The translations under genes and the position numbers were made by a program. A stretch of DNA of 64,000 nucleotides from CAJBVG01 sp943372995 (GTDB taxonomy: Bacteria; Bacteroidota; Bacteroidia; Sphingobacteriales; Sphingobacteriaceae), in assembly GCA_943372995.1 (NCBI GenBank), contig CALSAQ010000006.1, positions 62,001 through 126,000 on the forward strand, read 5' to 3'. The notes below the pieces were generated by a model, which worked only from the letters and a program-made list of their open reading frames with translations, searched no databases and was not told where the DNA came from. Positions 51,528 to 60,314 of the stretch are shown here, piece by piece (position 1 is the first letter of the stretch; every line of letters begins with the position of its first letter).

Positions 51528-53414
51528 ATGAAAAGATTTACAAAACTCTTTGCTCTAATTAGTATTGCATTTATTTCCATTTCTTCATACGCTCAGAATA
51601 CACAGAGATATGCTGTGAATTTAAATGATGTAGATGAGAACAGATTAAAAGTGTCGTTAGAGGTTACCCATAGTACCTATACGAGTTTTAAAGATACCGT
51701 GATATTTCAATTCCCTAAAACTATACCTGGAACTTATGCAGTAATGGATTATGGAAAGTACATCAGTTCTTTCACAGCTATGGATGCCAACAAAACAATC
51801 TTAAAAGTTCAAAAATCTGGTGAGAATAATTTTTATATCATCGGCAAACCTAAATACATTTCATACATAGTAAAAGATACTTATCATACTAAAGTAAAAA
51901 AGAATAAAATATTTGAACCCGCGGGAACCAATATTCAAAAAGATAAGAATATCATTTTTAATAATTCAGGATTTTTTGGAATCTTTAAAGGAACCGAAAC
52001 TACTCCAATTGAATTACAGATTAAAAAACCTGAAAATTTTTATGCGGTTACTTCTTTGTCGAGTACAGGCAACAATAAAGAATTGTTATTTCATGCAAAA
52101 AGCTACCACGAATTAGTGGATAACCCGATTATGTTTAGTGAACCAGACACTACATCTTTCATGGTGGCAAATTGCAAAGTTACCATTGGTGTATATAACG
52201 AAAGTGGAAGGAAAATCAGCAAAGATATTTACAAAGAAATTGAACTGTCGATGAAAGCATTGACAAAATTCTTCGACAATAAATTACCAGTGAATAATTA
52301 TTCATTTATCATTTACCTTAGAGATTATACAGAATTTTTAGAAACCTTTGAGAGTTCAAAAATCGGATTTTTCGAATTAGTGAAAGTTTACAGAAAGCTA
52401 AATGGTCAGAATTTTGGTGCATTAGAACACGGACAGTCGTCGTTGTACTTTATGCCCGATTTCGGGAATGATCTAGCGGTGAAGTCGATGAAGGATGTAT
52501 GTACACATGAATTCTTACACATCATCACTCCATTAAATTTACATTCGGAACATGTAGGTAATTTTGATTATGAAAACCCTATCATGTCTAAACACCTTTG
52601 GTTATACGAAGGAATTACCGAGTATTTTGCTGGACTATCACTAACTCAGGGTGAAGTACTCAGCCCATGGGATTACTTAAACAAAGTGCTCACATCTAAA
52701 ATAAGTTCTGCGCAAAGATATCCTTTCACACAAATGTCGTTTACCGAAATGAGTGAAAATGTTTTTAATGAACCATACAAAGGTCAGTACGGACAAGTAT
52801 ATGAGAGGGGTGCCTTATTGGGTGCTTTATTAGATATAGAAATTATCAACTTAACCAATGCTGAAAAAACATTGAAAGATGTAGTATTCTCGTTGAGTGC
52901 GAAATACGGAAAGGATAAGAATTTTAGTGAAGTGGAATTTATTAAAGAATTTGTTGCTGCTTCACACCCAGGCATACAAACCTTCTTCGATAAATATATT
53001 ACCGGAAAAGACACTTTAGCCATAGAGGAAATATTAGCAAAAGTAGGCGTAACTTACAAAGCGGAATATAAAGGATTAGTACCTGAATCGCCATTTGAAG
53101 GAATAAAATTCAACCTACTAACACTTGGAAACGAGAGAAGAATAAAGAGTGTGAGCAAGGAATCTACTTATTCATTTAAAAAAGGTGATGTAGTGGAATC
53201 TTCAGTTGTAAGAAAATACGCACTAACCGAATATGGGTATTTAGCCGACGGTGAAAAATACATCATTAAAGTAGACAGAGGCGGTAAGTCCTTAGATTTA
53301 GAAATCACCAATAAACTAAAAGAAGGTACCGCTAGAAACTATCTATTCCGAATGAAAAACTTAAGTGCAGAACAAGAAAGGAATTATAAAAAGTGGCTGC
53401 GTATAAATGCTTAA
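51528..53414 (+). CDS. M61 family metallopeptidase (glycyl aminopeptidase-like)
   Basis: The protein is about 628 aa from the ATG at 51528, which gives a clean signal peptide (MKRFTKLFALISIAFISISS). An upstream TTG in frame at 51510 lies at the predicted transcription start. The catalytic zinc motif is CTHEFLHIITPLNLHSEH (HExxH), followed by LWLYEGITEYFAGLSLTQGE with the third ligand Glu. The C-terminal ~90 residues resemble a PDZ-like part (ESSVVRKYALTEYGYLADGE). It acts in the periplasm or at the surface. Its stop codon directly abuts that of the TPR gene on the other strand. Confidence 0.93.
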   Translation: MKRFTKLFALISIAFISISSYAQNTQRYAVNLNDVDENRLKVSLEVTHSTYTSFKDTVIFQFPKTIPGTYAVMDYGKYISSFTAMDANKTILKVQKSGENNFYIIGKPKYISYIVKDTYHTKVKKNKIFEPAGTNIQKDKNIIFNNSGFFGIFKGTETTPIELQIKKPENFYAVTSLSSTGNNKELLFHAKSYHELVDNPIMFSEPDTTSFMVANCKVTIGVYNESGRKISKDIYKEIELSMKALTKFFDNKLPVNNYSFIIYLRDYTEFLETFESSKIGFFELVKVYRKLNGQNFGALEHGQSSLYFMPDFGNDLAVKSMKDVCTHEFLHIITPLNLHSEHVGNFDYENPIMSKHLWLYEGITEYFAGLSLTQGEVLSPWDYLNKVLTSKISSAQRYPFTQMSFTEMSENVFNEPYKGQYGQVYERGALLGALLDIEIINLTNAEKTLKDVVFSLSAKYGKDKNFSEVEFIKEFVAASHPGIQTFFDKYITGKDTLAIEEILAKVGVTYKAEYKGLVPESPFEGIKFNLLTLGNERRIKSVSKESTYSFKKGDVVESSVVRKYALTEYGYLADGEKYIIKVDRGGKSLDLEITNKLKEGTARNYLFRMKNLSAEQERNYKKWLRINA

Positions 53415-54986
53415 CTAGTTGTTGTCTAAGACCGAAAGTTTTCTGTTTAATTCAATACTAGTAGGTGAAATTTTCAACCCTCTCAACAAATATTTTCTAC
53501 CTTGTTTGTAATCGCCTTTTCTTATGTAATAAGAAGAGGCGTTTCCATATACAGCTCCTACATTCTCTGCACTTGGATTAACTTGGTGTAAACTTTGAAA
53601 GTCTTCGAATTTTTTCATCAACTCAAATGCTCTTTTATAATTCATTGCTGCGAAATAGTTTAACGACTCTTTTAAATAACAGTGACATATAGCTTCATTA
53701 TATCTATTATTCTTCAATAAAAAATCATTCTCTTTTGTGAAAGACAACATCACACTAGCGCAGCTCTCTGTGTTTACATACCTTTCTATTATTGCTGCTG
53801 CAAACAAACTGTTCACCTCGTTTTGCTCTTTATTTAATGTTAATGATGTTGTCATTAATTTTATGGCTTCATCGTAATTTCCATTTAACGCTGCCACTCT
53901 TCCCCTTTGCGAAAAATATATAAATGATATTCTGCTGTTTAGAATAGAATCATTTACCGAGTTTAATATTCTGTTATATATGGTATTGTAATACGATAAA
54001 TTATTTTTCTCAATCAAATTACGTTGTGTAAACACTTCGAAGTTTCGTACAAAGATATCCTTGTCTTTTTCGCTGTTAGAATACTTATACAAACGGACAT
54101 AAATATTTACTTCATTAGTATCTGTAAGTGGGCTTCCTCCTATTACTTCTGATACCGAAGCAACTATCATCATCTGAATTTTATTTGATGGATATAAAAA
54201 GTACGATTTCTCAAATTGATTAAATGCGCCCATGTAATCTTTTTTGTCTAGTAAGGAGATTCCGTAGTTATAGTATTGTAAGGCTGCGAGTTCAACTATA
54301 GAAATTTTTTCTTGATTATAATAATTCTTTTCAAATGCTATATCTTCTCCACTAGCATAGATTTCCTCTCTGGTAATAGATTTATTATCTACTAAATAAT
54401 CTAAATATGATTTTTTAAATCGAGCATCTGGCATAAAATAACCAGCTTGCGGACTTGTAGTTTCTATCATAATATTTGAGGTGCCCGGATTCGCAATTAA
54501 ATACACATGAGTTGGCGCTTCTTTAATATTATATTGAATATTATACCTTTCAAAAAAAAGTGAGTACAGTGCCGAAGCAGTTACACAATTGTATATGCCG
54601 TTGTTCTCAATAGAATTAAAATACACATCGATATCATATTTTTTCAGAAAACTCCTATGAGTGAAATTGAATAGATCTTTAATAAATTTATTTTGAGGTT
54701 TGCTTTTATTATAGCTTGCATAAAATCTATCACTTGGTCCGAATAGATTCATTTTAGTTCTCTGTACATCTTTGTCGGTGATGTCTTTATCAATAGCCAT
54801 AAACAAACCCAATGTGTCGAAAGGTTTTTTGTTGCTAATATTTTCAAAAAGTTGTTTTTCGAATGAGGAATGAAAATGCAGGTCGTTAAATACAACGTTA
54901 TTTGCTTGTTGTGCAAAAGAACTAATAGAACTGCAGATGAATAGAGATAAAACAACTCCACAGCTCAGCATATTATTGATGTTCAT
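53415..54986 (-). CDS. transglutaminase-like N-domain plus TPR protein (secreted)
   Basis: The 523-aa protein has a signal peptide (ending SISSFA-QQ). Residues ~90-185 look like a transglutaminase-type cysteine-protease core: GIYNCVTASALYSLFF with Cys134, APTHVYLIA with His160, and IMIETTS with Glu175 at the expected acidic position. The rest is TPR-like (KKDYMGAFNQFEKSYFLYPS; GRVAALNGNYDEAIKLM; KGDYKQGRKYLLRGLKIS). It may process or crosslink envelope proteins. It is monocistronic. Confidence 0.75.
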   Translation of the reverse strand: MNINNMLSCGVVLSLFICSSISSFAQQANNVVFNDLHFHSSFEKQLFENISNKKPFDTLGLFMAIDKDITDKDVQRTKMNLFGPSDRFYASYNKSKPQNKFIKDLFNFTHRSFLKKYDIDVYFNSIENNGIYNCVTASALYSLFFERYNIQYNIKEAPTHVYLIANPGTSNIMIETTSPQAGYFMPDARFKKSYLDYLVDNKSITREEIYASGEDIAFEKNYYNQEKISIVELAALQYYNYGISLLDKKDYMGAFNQFEKSYFLYPSNKIQMMIVASVSEVIGGSPLTDTNEVNIYVRLYKYSNSEKDKDIFVRNFEVFTQRNLIEKNNLSYYNTIYNRILNSVNDSILNSRISFIYFSQRGRVAALNGNYDEAIKLMTTSLTLNKEQNEVNSLFAAAIIERYVNTESCASVMLSFTKENDFLLKNNRYNEAICHCYLKESLNYFAAMNYKRAFELMKKFEDFQSLHQVNPSAENVGAVYGNASSYYIRKGDYKQGRKYLLRGLKISPTSIELNRKLSVLDNN

Positions 54987-55146
54987 TAGAATGATAATGC
55001 TAGAGGTTAAACACTAAAATAAATATTTCGACCTATTTGCAAAAAAGAAATCTGTAATTATAGGTTAAACACCTACTATTTTGCTACGAAATCCTTATTT
55101 TAGCGCTTTCGTTCTGCATTTTTACTGTTTAATATTTCTATATCAT

Positions 55147-55218
55147 GGCGCCGTAGTTCAACGGATAGAATAGATGTTTCCTAAACATTTGATGTGGGTT
55201 CGATTCCCGCCGGGGCCA
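55147..55218 (+). tRNA. tRNA-Arg (anticodon CCU)
   Basis: All arms fold. The acceptor arm is GGCGCCG with CGGGGCC (one G-G mismatch at pair 4-69). The D-stem is GTTC/GAAT, the anticodon stem GATGT/ACATT with loop TTCCTAA, and the T-stem GTGGG/CCCGC with TTCGATT. The anticodon is CCT, reading AGG. The discriminator is A, and CCA is not encoded. Confidence 0.92.
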
Positions 55219-55649
55219 CTTGTTCGTTTTCTCGTGAATCGTATGCTCGTGTGCTCGTTTAAAATATTTACTTCTGGTTCGATTTTCCCTCCGAAATAAA
55301 ACAATACTATTAGAACTCCTTATTGGCATCAAAATGATATTTTGTTCCTTTACATATTACATCTATAGAATGATGTTAAACAAAAACCCTCTTCAGCAAA
55401 ATTTTGAAATATCAAAAGAACTTTTTACCTTGAATTAATTCGGTATAAAATTCAATTTTCCTCTAGTTTATTGTGGAGTATATTTTATAGGGCGGTTGTT
55501 GTACAATCAATATTATATAGTTTGAGTCAGTCCAAAATTATAATTAGCATGAGATACTGATTGTAGATAAGGGGGACAGTAATTTATTTCTGAGAGAGTT
55601 TGTATAGAGCAGTATATAAAAATGACTTTGATAAACCGTACATAGAGTA
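55219..55649. other. 431-bp gap without recognised gene
   Basis: The stretch is AT-rich. Small frames overlapping the tRNA on the minus strand are artefacts. I see no terminator, repeat array or RNA with clear stems. A weak echo of the tRNA T-loop (GGTTCGATT at 55276-55284) is noted and treated as chance. Confidence 0.5.
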
Positions 55650-56198
55650 ATGAAAAAAAGCCCAGAAAAAACCATAAAAAAGGTGCCTCTCGAAAAAAAT
55701 ACCTTTACAAAAACAAACAATATCAACTGGGCACTTCTCATAGCGATTTTAGCATTGCTTGTTTCCGCTTTACAATTTTTTGTGTCCACACCATATTTTG
55801 AAGAATATTATTATAAATCGTCATTTGTGATACAAAAATCTGCTCCTATAACTAATGGGAAAGAGTGTGTAATTAATTACAGAATATTTAATCCTACAAA
55901 ACATGCAGCTCATAATGTTGAAGTTTGTATCCAAATTCTTAGAGACGATACTCTTCAGATATATACATATGACATCAAACCATACAGTCGTAGTAGTGGT
56001 TTTTTTAAGGACTGTTATTTTAAAATAGATCACTTACTTCCTAACGAGCAAATTTTGATGAGTGTCTACTCTGATATCGACAGTATGAACTGTTATAATA
56101 GAAAGATAAAACTATCGCCTAATTTTTACCTTCAATTCCCAAATATTTCCTTAGCTAAGTTCGACAAAGGCTTTGGCCTAATTGAGAATTCTATGTAA
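55650..56198 (+). CDS. membrane-anchored protein of unknown function
   Basis: The 182-aa protein has a basic N-terminal tail (KKSPEKTIKKVPLEK), one membrane helix at residues ~26-45 (INWALLIAILALLVSALQFF) and a soluble beta-rich domain with four Cys outside. No family is recognised. It lies alone downstream of tRNA-Arg and could be part of an old insertion at the tRNA, but no integrase or second attachment copy is visible. Confidence 0.65.
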   Translation: MKKSPEKTIKKVPLEKNTFTKTNNINWALLIAILALLVSALQFFVSTPYFEEYYYKSSFVIQKSAPITNGKECVINYRIFNPTKHAAHNVEVCIQILRDDTLQIYTYDIKPYSRSSGFFKDCYFKIDHLLPNEQILMSVYSDIDSMNCYNRKIKLSPNFYLQFPNISLAKFDKGFGLIENSM

Positions 56199-56546
56199 AA
56201 ATATTTTAATATCGTTAAAATTCTGTTTAGTAATTGTTACGTTTTACAGATTCTAACTTATAAGATTTGTTAAGTCATCTCTCAACCGAGTATTTTTTCT
56301 GTGCAATTTTCTATACTAAATGGAATCTGCTGCCTAATAGATTATTTAAATAAGTTATCACAACCGTATCAAGTGGCTAATCGAATACTTATGTTATAAT
56401 ATCAAAGGAATGAATATGTTTACAATCAGATTGTGCATAAACTATATATTAAAAAATTAATATGAGGAATCTACTGTTTCTCTAGACGTCAATTATTCGT
56501 GTGCTCGTGATTTCTTTTTTTAGCAATAAAGACCGATATTGGTGCA
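56199..56546. other. 348-bp gap without recognised gene
   Basis: AT-rich, with no credible reading frame. CGTGTGCTCGTGA near its 3' side echoes CGTGTGCTCGT at ~55248 downstream of the tRNA, a short duplicate of unclear meaning. No promoter with both elements was found for the next gene. Confidence 0.45.
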
Positions 56547-57824
56547 ATGGCTGCTTTCTATTCTAATTTAATTCATGCTGTAAGTCATCGTTGGCGCTTA
56601 TTGATTGGGAATCCTTCTCAATTTAAACTCGAAGCGCGAATATTTCATTCTATTAGTCTAGGAATAGTTATACTGGTTGTTGCTTATATACCATATAATC
56701 TATATGCTGGCTTATATGTTGCTGCTGCATCTAATGTTGTTATTGGAAGTATCTTTTTTTATGAATACTATCGTTCTCGATATCTTCTTCGTTATTATAG
56801 AAGTTTGATATTTGGATTCGTTGGTCTAATATTATTGTCTGTAAATTATTTCGCCAACGCTGGTCTACAAGGTTCCACCGATATTATATGGCCAGTATAT
56901 TTACTTTTGTTGCTTACTATTTGCGAACGTAAATACATCACTACTTGGGCTATTGTTTACTTACTTGTGTTTGGTTTAATTCACTTAGTCGAATATCAAT
57001 ATCCTCATCTTGTACAATATCCTTTTCAATCGGGTAATGGGCAGTTTACCGATCGTATTACAGCATTCCCATTGCCTGTAATAAGTATCGCAATTATTAT
57101 CGGATTATTTCGTCGCAACTACGATAAAGAGAGAAGAACCGTAGCACAACGCGATGCGGAGAAAAGCAAATTACTTTCCATTCTTTCTCACGACTTAAGG
57201 GCTCCTTTTATTCAAGTTCAACAATATTTTGAATTACTTAACGATCATTCACTCTCTCCAAAAGATCGTGCACATGTTGAGCAAGCCTTAAAGAATACAA
57301 ACAATCAAACATTATACTTAGTAACTAACCTATTGTATTGGTCGAGATCTCAACTTGATGGTTTTAATGTTAACCTTTCTCCATTGCAATTGTCTGCAAC
57401 TCTTGAAAATACCATTGATATTGCAAAAGCTCTAAGCGCTGAGAAAGGTATAATACTTAACACAGATATTAATCCTCAAATCACTGTACTTGCCGATGCC
57501 GACATGCTACAACTCGTAGTTCGCAACTTATTGCAAAATGCTATTAAGTTTACCACATCCGAAGGTTCAATTAATGTTGAAACAAAAACAACTCACGACA
57601 CTTGTTATATACATATACAAGATACTGGTATTGGTATTAAGCCCGATGCTATTCACACCGTCTTTTCAGGCATTGCACCTAGCTATGGTACTGCTAATGA
57701 AAAAGGAGTAGGCTTAGGCTTACAACTTTGCAAAGAATTTATGGAATTGCAAGGTGGCAATATACATGTTGAAAGCGTATTGAATGAAGGTTCTAGATTT
57801 ACAATAAGCATTGCAATGGCATGA
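56547..57824 (+). CDS. orphan sensor histidine kinase with N-terminal multi-helix membrane domain
   Basis: The 425-aa protein has six or seven membrane helices at residues ~35-190 (IFHSISLGIVILVVAYIPY, SLIFGFVGLILLSVNYF, AIVYLLVFGLIHLVEY, LPVISIAIIIGLF) that probably form the sensor. HisKA follows with phospho-acceptor His215 in LLSILSHDLRAPFIQ, then HATPase_c with LQNAIKFT, DTGIGIKPDAIH and GVGLGLQLCKEFMEL. No response regulator is adjacent. The stop codon overlaps an ATG that opens a 31-codon frame (ATGA). Confidence 0.92.
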   Translation: MAAFYSNLIHAVSHRWRLLIGNPSQFKLEARIFHSISLGIVILVVAYIPYNLYAGLYVAAASNVVIGSIFFYEYYRSRYLLRYYRSLIFGFVGLILLSVNYFANAGLQGSTDIIWPVYLLLLLTICERKYITTWAIVYLLVFGLIHLVEYQYPHLVQYPFQSGNGQFTDRITAFPLPVISIAIIIGLFRRNYDKERRTVAQRDAEKSKLLSILSHDLRAPFIQVQQYFELLNDHSLSPKDRAHVEQALKNTNNQTLYLVTNLLYWSRSQLDGFNVNLSPLQLSATLENTIDIAKALSAEKGIILNTDINPQITVLADADMLQLVVRNLLQNAIKFTTSEGSINVETKTTHDTCYIHIQDTGIGIKPDAIHTVFSGIAPSYGTANEKGVGLGLQLCKEFMELQGGNIHVESVLNEGSRFTISIAMA

Positions 57825-57916
57825 TAAATCTACCAGTACATATTCGCAACAATCCTCAGGAGTACAAACAACTCCATTGTGGTGAAGCTTTATTTACTAT
57901 GTTCAATTGCTATTAA
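57821..57916 (+). CDS. very small frame coupled to the histidine kinase stop (doubtful)
   Basis: ATGA couples it to the kinase stop; it encodes 31 residues (MINLPVHIRNNPQEYKQLHC...). It may be chance or the start of a decayed gene: the following ~150 bp carry further short open stretches in other frames (to 58067). Confidence 0.25.
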   Translation: MINLPVHIRNNPQEYKQLHCGEALFTMFNCY

Positions 57917-57950
57917 AAAGAAAATGCTGGACTAGTAATCCCTATAGAAA

Positions 57951-58067
57951 ATGGAAAGCAAGTTCATAGTTTTTTCAACAGTTGCCGCAGCAGCACCAGG
58001 TTTACTAGAGATTGCTAAAAAAAGAAATCCAAAAAACAATTTCCTATTGTTTATTGCTGAAAAATAA
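57951..58067 (+). CDS. 38-codon frame of unknown significance (doubtful)
   Basis: It encodes 38 residues (MESKFIVFSTVAAAAPGLLE...), Ala-rich at the start and basic later. It lies between the histidine kinase and a terminator. It could be a genuine small peptide or, with the stretch before it, a remnant of a frameshifted gene. No family is recognised. Confidence 0.25.
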   Translation: MESKFIVFSTVAAAAPGLLEIAKKRNPKNNFLLFIAEK

Positions 58068-58097
58068 TAAGCATCTAACAACCATTAATTAATAAAA

Positions 58098-58125
58098 AAG
58101 CCCTTCCTTGTGAAGGGCTTTTGTT
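58098..58125 (+). terminator. intrinsic terminator after the kinase region
   Basis: AAGCCCTTC (58098-58106) pairs with GAAGGGCTT (58112-58120), followed by TTGTTTTTT. Confidence 0.85.
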
Positions 58126-58166
58126 TTTTCTAAAAAATGTATATTAGCTGCGTAAAACATTAACCT

Positions 58167-58616
58167 ATGATTAACTTAGTACGTACAAATTCTGATAATG
58201 TCGATTTTCAAAAATTAGTAATCGACCTCGACAAAGATTTAAGAATAAGGGATGGCGAGGATCACGCCTTTTTTGCTCAGTTCAATAAAATAGATGCGAT
58301 TAAACACGTGGTCGTTGCTTATAAAAATGGAGAACCCGTAGGTTGTGGTGCCATTAAACAATACGATGAAAATACTATGGAAGTAAAACGAATGTTTGTG
58401 CCGGAATCTTTCCGTTCACAAGGCATCGCTTCTATGGTTTTATTAGAGCTAGAAAAATGGGCTAAAGAATTAAACTATACAAAATGTATTTTAGAAACTG
58501 GCGAGAAACAACCAGAAGCCATCCATCTTTATCACAAAAATAATTATAAAATTATACCGAACTACGGTCAATATGCCGATGTGGAAAGCAGCGTTTGCTT
58601 TGAGAAAAGTCTATAG
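58167..58616 (+). CDS. GNAT family N-acetyltransferase
   Basis: The 149-aa protein has the acetyl-CoA-binding motif FVPESFRSQGIASMVLLELE (R/Q-x-x-G-x-A type) near residue 75-95, preceded by VGCGAIKQYDENTMEVKRM. The late part ILETGEKQPEAIHLYHKNNYK is typical of the family. Its substrate is not evident. It is convergent with the DUF2752 gene (6 bp). Confidence 0.92.
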   Translation: MINLVRTNSDNVDFQKLVIDLDKDLRIRDGEDHAFFAQFNKIDAIKHVVVAYKNGEPVGCGAIKQYDENTMEVKRMFVPESFRSQGIASMVLLELEKWAKELNYTKCILETGEKQPEAIHLYHKNNYKIIPNYGQYADVESSVCFEKSL

Positions 58617-58622
58617 TTGAAT

Positions 58623-58937
58623 CTATTTTTGATTGTTTGTATACACCATCTTCCTAATCTCCCAAAGTATCATTATTATAGCTAAAGGGAAAACTATAAA
58701 TGATAGTTTGTTGAATTCATATGCCTCTTTGAATTCAAAATGTATAAGATGTTGTATGGCTCTTGTCATTCCGCAGCCATAGCATTCCATATCGAAAAAA
58801 ATAACAGATAAACATGTTGCTCTACCTGTATCAAAATAATCTGCTGGTAAAATTAAAAGTACAATGAAAATTATACTCAGCACTACAAATAATGTTACAC
58901 CTATTGGCTTTCTGTTTTTTGCAATCCAAGTTTTCAT
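58623..58937 (-). CDS. DUF2752 membrane protein
   Basis: The 104-aa protein has two or three membrane helices and the DUF2752 signature CYGCGMTRAIQHLIHFEFKEAYEFNKL (pattern CxxCGxTRA...H...A...N). The function of the family is unknown. It overlaps the upstream secreted-protein gene by 4 bp, so the pair is one operon. Confidence 0.9.
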   Translation of the reverse strand: MKTWIAKNRKPIGVTLFVVLSIIFIVLLILPADYFDTGRATCLSVIFFDMECYGCGMTRAIQHLIHFEFKEAYEFNKLSFIVFPLAIIMILWEIRKMVYTNNQK

Positions 58938-59821
58938 TTTTCTTTTACTAATGTTAGAGTAGCATATTGTCCCTTCTTTAGTACAGTAATAATTGGAGTA
59001 TTATTCTCTCCGTCTTTTAATAATATATTTGCTGTACAAGGCGATGAGTTGCCTTCGTTAATCCCTATTACCTTTATAGTTGTGGTCTCTCCATTGAATG
59101 GGACAATAATCGACTTCTTTTGTTGTTTCAATATCAATCGATCTAATACCATTTTATTATTTACTGATATTCCTATCTCATCATAATCTTCTCTCTCCCC
59201 ATCCCATACTTCAATAATCACTTCGTTACTTGTCCAGTTAATTTTAATATCTTCTTTATTATTTAAAATGGTGTTTTCTGATTTTGTTTTATACTCTGCT
59301 ATTTTTTCTTTAATTACAGATATACTGTCGTGCTTTTTAATTTTATCAGATTCGAGAATTTTTTTCTCTAACACTTCTAAATAATTAGTGCTTATTAAAT
59401 ACACCGAACCTCTGGCACACTCCTCTCCGTTTTTATATTTGCCAATAAAGCTTCCTTGAATAATCGTTTTGCTTTTTACCGTATTTATTTTTGCATTATT
59501 TAGATTTATAAAGCAAAAATCGGATTCATTAGAATTTGATTTTGTACTAATATTACTTAGTTCTCTGAAAGAAATTTTATTCTCTTTTCTGTTAATATTG
59601 CCTTCGATTTTACTTTTTGTCCTATCCGTCCCATAGATATCGGTTATGGCTGTTCCTTCTATTTTACCATTCTCAAATTCAGTGTAATTGATCTTAAAAG
59701 TTAATAACTCGCTGTTAGTTAGCTGAATAGTTCCAATAAATTCGAAATTTGAGTTATTCTGAGAGTAAGAATTCTTTATAAAAAAAAGAAAAAAAAGAAA
59801 AATCAAATATTTTTTCACCAA
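58934..59821 (-). CDS. secreted protein of unknown function
   Basis: The 295-aa protein has a signal peptide (MVKKYLIFLFFLFFIKNSYS, then QN). A first beta-rich half contains EFIGTIQLTNSELLTFKI and a Cys in the segment CARGSVY, followed by a Lys/Glu-rich helix (LEKKILESDKIKKHDSISVI). A C-terminal beta domain (SNEVIIEVWDGEREDYDEIGISVN) resembles a Cys-less Ig-like module. No family is assigned. It is coupled to the DUF2752 gene. Confidence 0.75.
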   Translation of the reverse strand: MVKKYLIFLFFLFFIKNSYSQNNSNFEFIGTIQLTNSELLTFKINYTEFENGKIEGTAITDIYGTDRTKSKIEGNINRKENKISFRELSNISTKSNSNESDFCFINLNNAKINTVKSKTIIQGSFIGKYKNGEECARGSVYLISTNYLEVLEKKILESDKIKKHDSISVIKEKIAEYKTKSENTILNNKEDIKINWTSNEVIIEVWDGEREDYDEIGISVNNKMVLDRLILKQQKKSIIVPFNGETTTIKVIGINEGNSSPCTANILLKDGENNTPIITVLKKGQYATLTLVKEK

Positions 59822-59867
59822 GTATTTTATTTTATATATTAGATGTAATCAAATATAACCCTAATTT

Positions 59868-60260
59868 ATGAAAAAAATCAAACACATTATTCTTGCTGCT
59901 ACAGCAGCTATGATTATTGCTGGTGGAACAGCGTATGCTTCTTTCCCAGTAAAAAAAGATTCTAAAAAACAAGTTACTGAGCAAACTGTAAATACTGGTG
60001 CTGCTGCAGCAACTGTTGAAAAAGCTGAACTTACAAAAGTTAGCACTGCTAAAAAAGAAGTAGCAAAAGAAAGTGCTGCTGCAATGGATGAAGAAAAATT
60101 AATTACATTACTTTTATGGTTCTTCCTTGGTGGATTAGCAGCTCACAGATGGTATAGAGGAAAACCAGTGGGTTGGAATATTCTTTTCATCTTAACTGCT
60201 GGTGGTTGTGGTATCTGGGCAATTGTTGACTTAGTTAACATTTTAACTGATAAGTTCTAA
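59868..60260 (+). CDS. TM2 domain protein with signal peptide and Ala/Lys linker
   Basis: In this 130-aa protein a signal peptide (MKKIKHIILAATAAMIIAGG) is followed by a ~45-residue Lys/Thr/Ala-rich linker, then a C-terminal TM2 domain: LLLWFFLGGLAAHRWYRG (family LGxxGxHRFYxG) and FILTAGGCGIWAIVDLVNIL. TM2 domains have two helices; their function is unclear. Such proteins are frequent and variable in Bacteroidota. It is monocistronic with a terminator that also serves the convergent gene. Confidence 0.88.
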   Translation: MKKIKHIILAATAAMIIAGGTAYASFPVKKDSKKQVTEQTVNTGAAAATVEKAELTKVSTAKKEVAKESAAAMDEEKLITLLLWFFLGGLAAHRWYRGKPVGWNILFILTAGGCGIWAIVDLVNILTDKF

Positions 60261-60275
60261 TCAAGCATTATTAGC

Positions 60276-60314
60276 AATAAAAAAGCCTTCTTGTTTCAAG
60301 AAGGCTTTTTTATT
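60276..60314. terminator. bidirectional terminator between the TM2 and T9SS genes
   Basis: AATAAAAAAGCCTTCTTG pairs with CAAGAAGGCTTTTTTATT around TTT, with A- and T-runs on both sides. It overlaps the stop codon of the T9SS gene (60313-60315). Confidence 0.85.

Noticed and set aside
55274..55295. GGTTCGATTTTCCCTCCG as a possible partial copy (att site) of the tRNA 3' end
   Set aside because: Only about nine bases match contiguously and no integrase gene is nearby, so chance is likelier than an attachment site.
55138..55332. A 64-codon minus-strand frame with WPRRESNPH and LNYGAMI
   Set aside because: This is the classic false protein made by reading the antisense strand of a tRNA gene; it covers tRNA-Arg.
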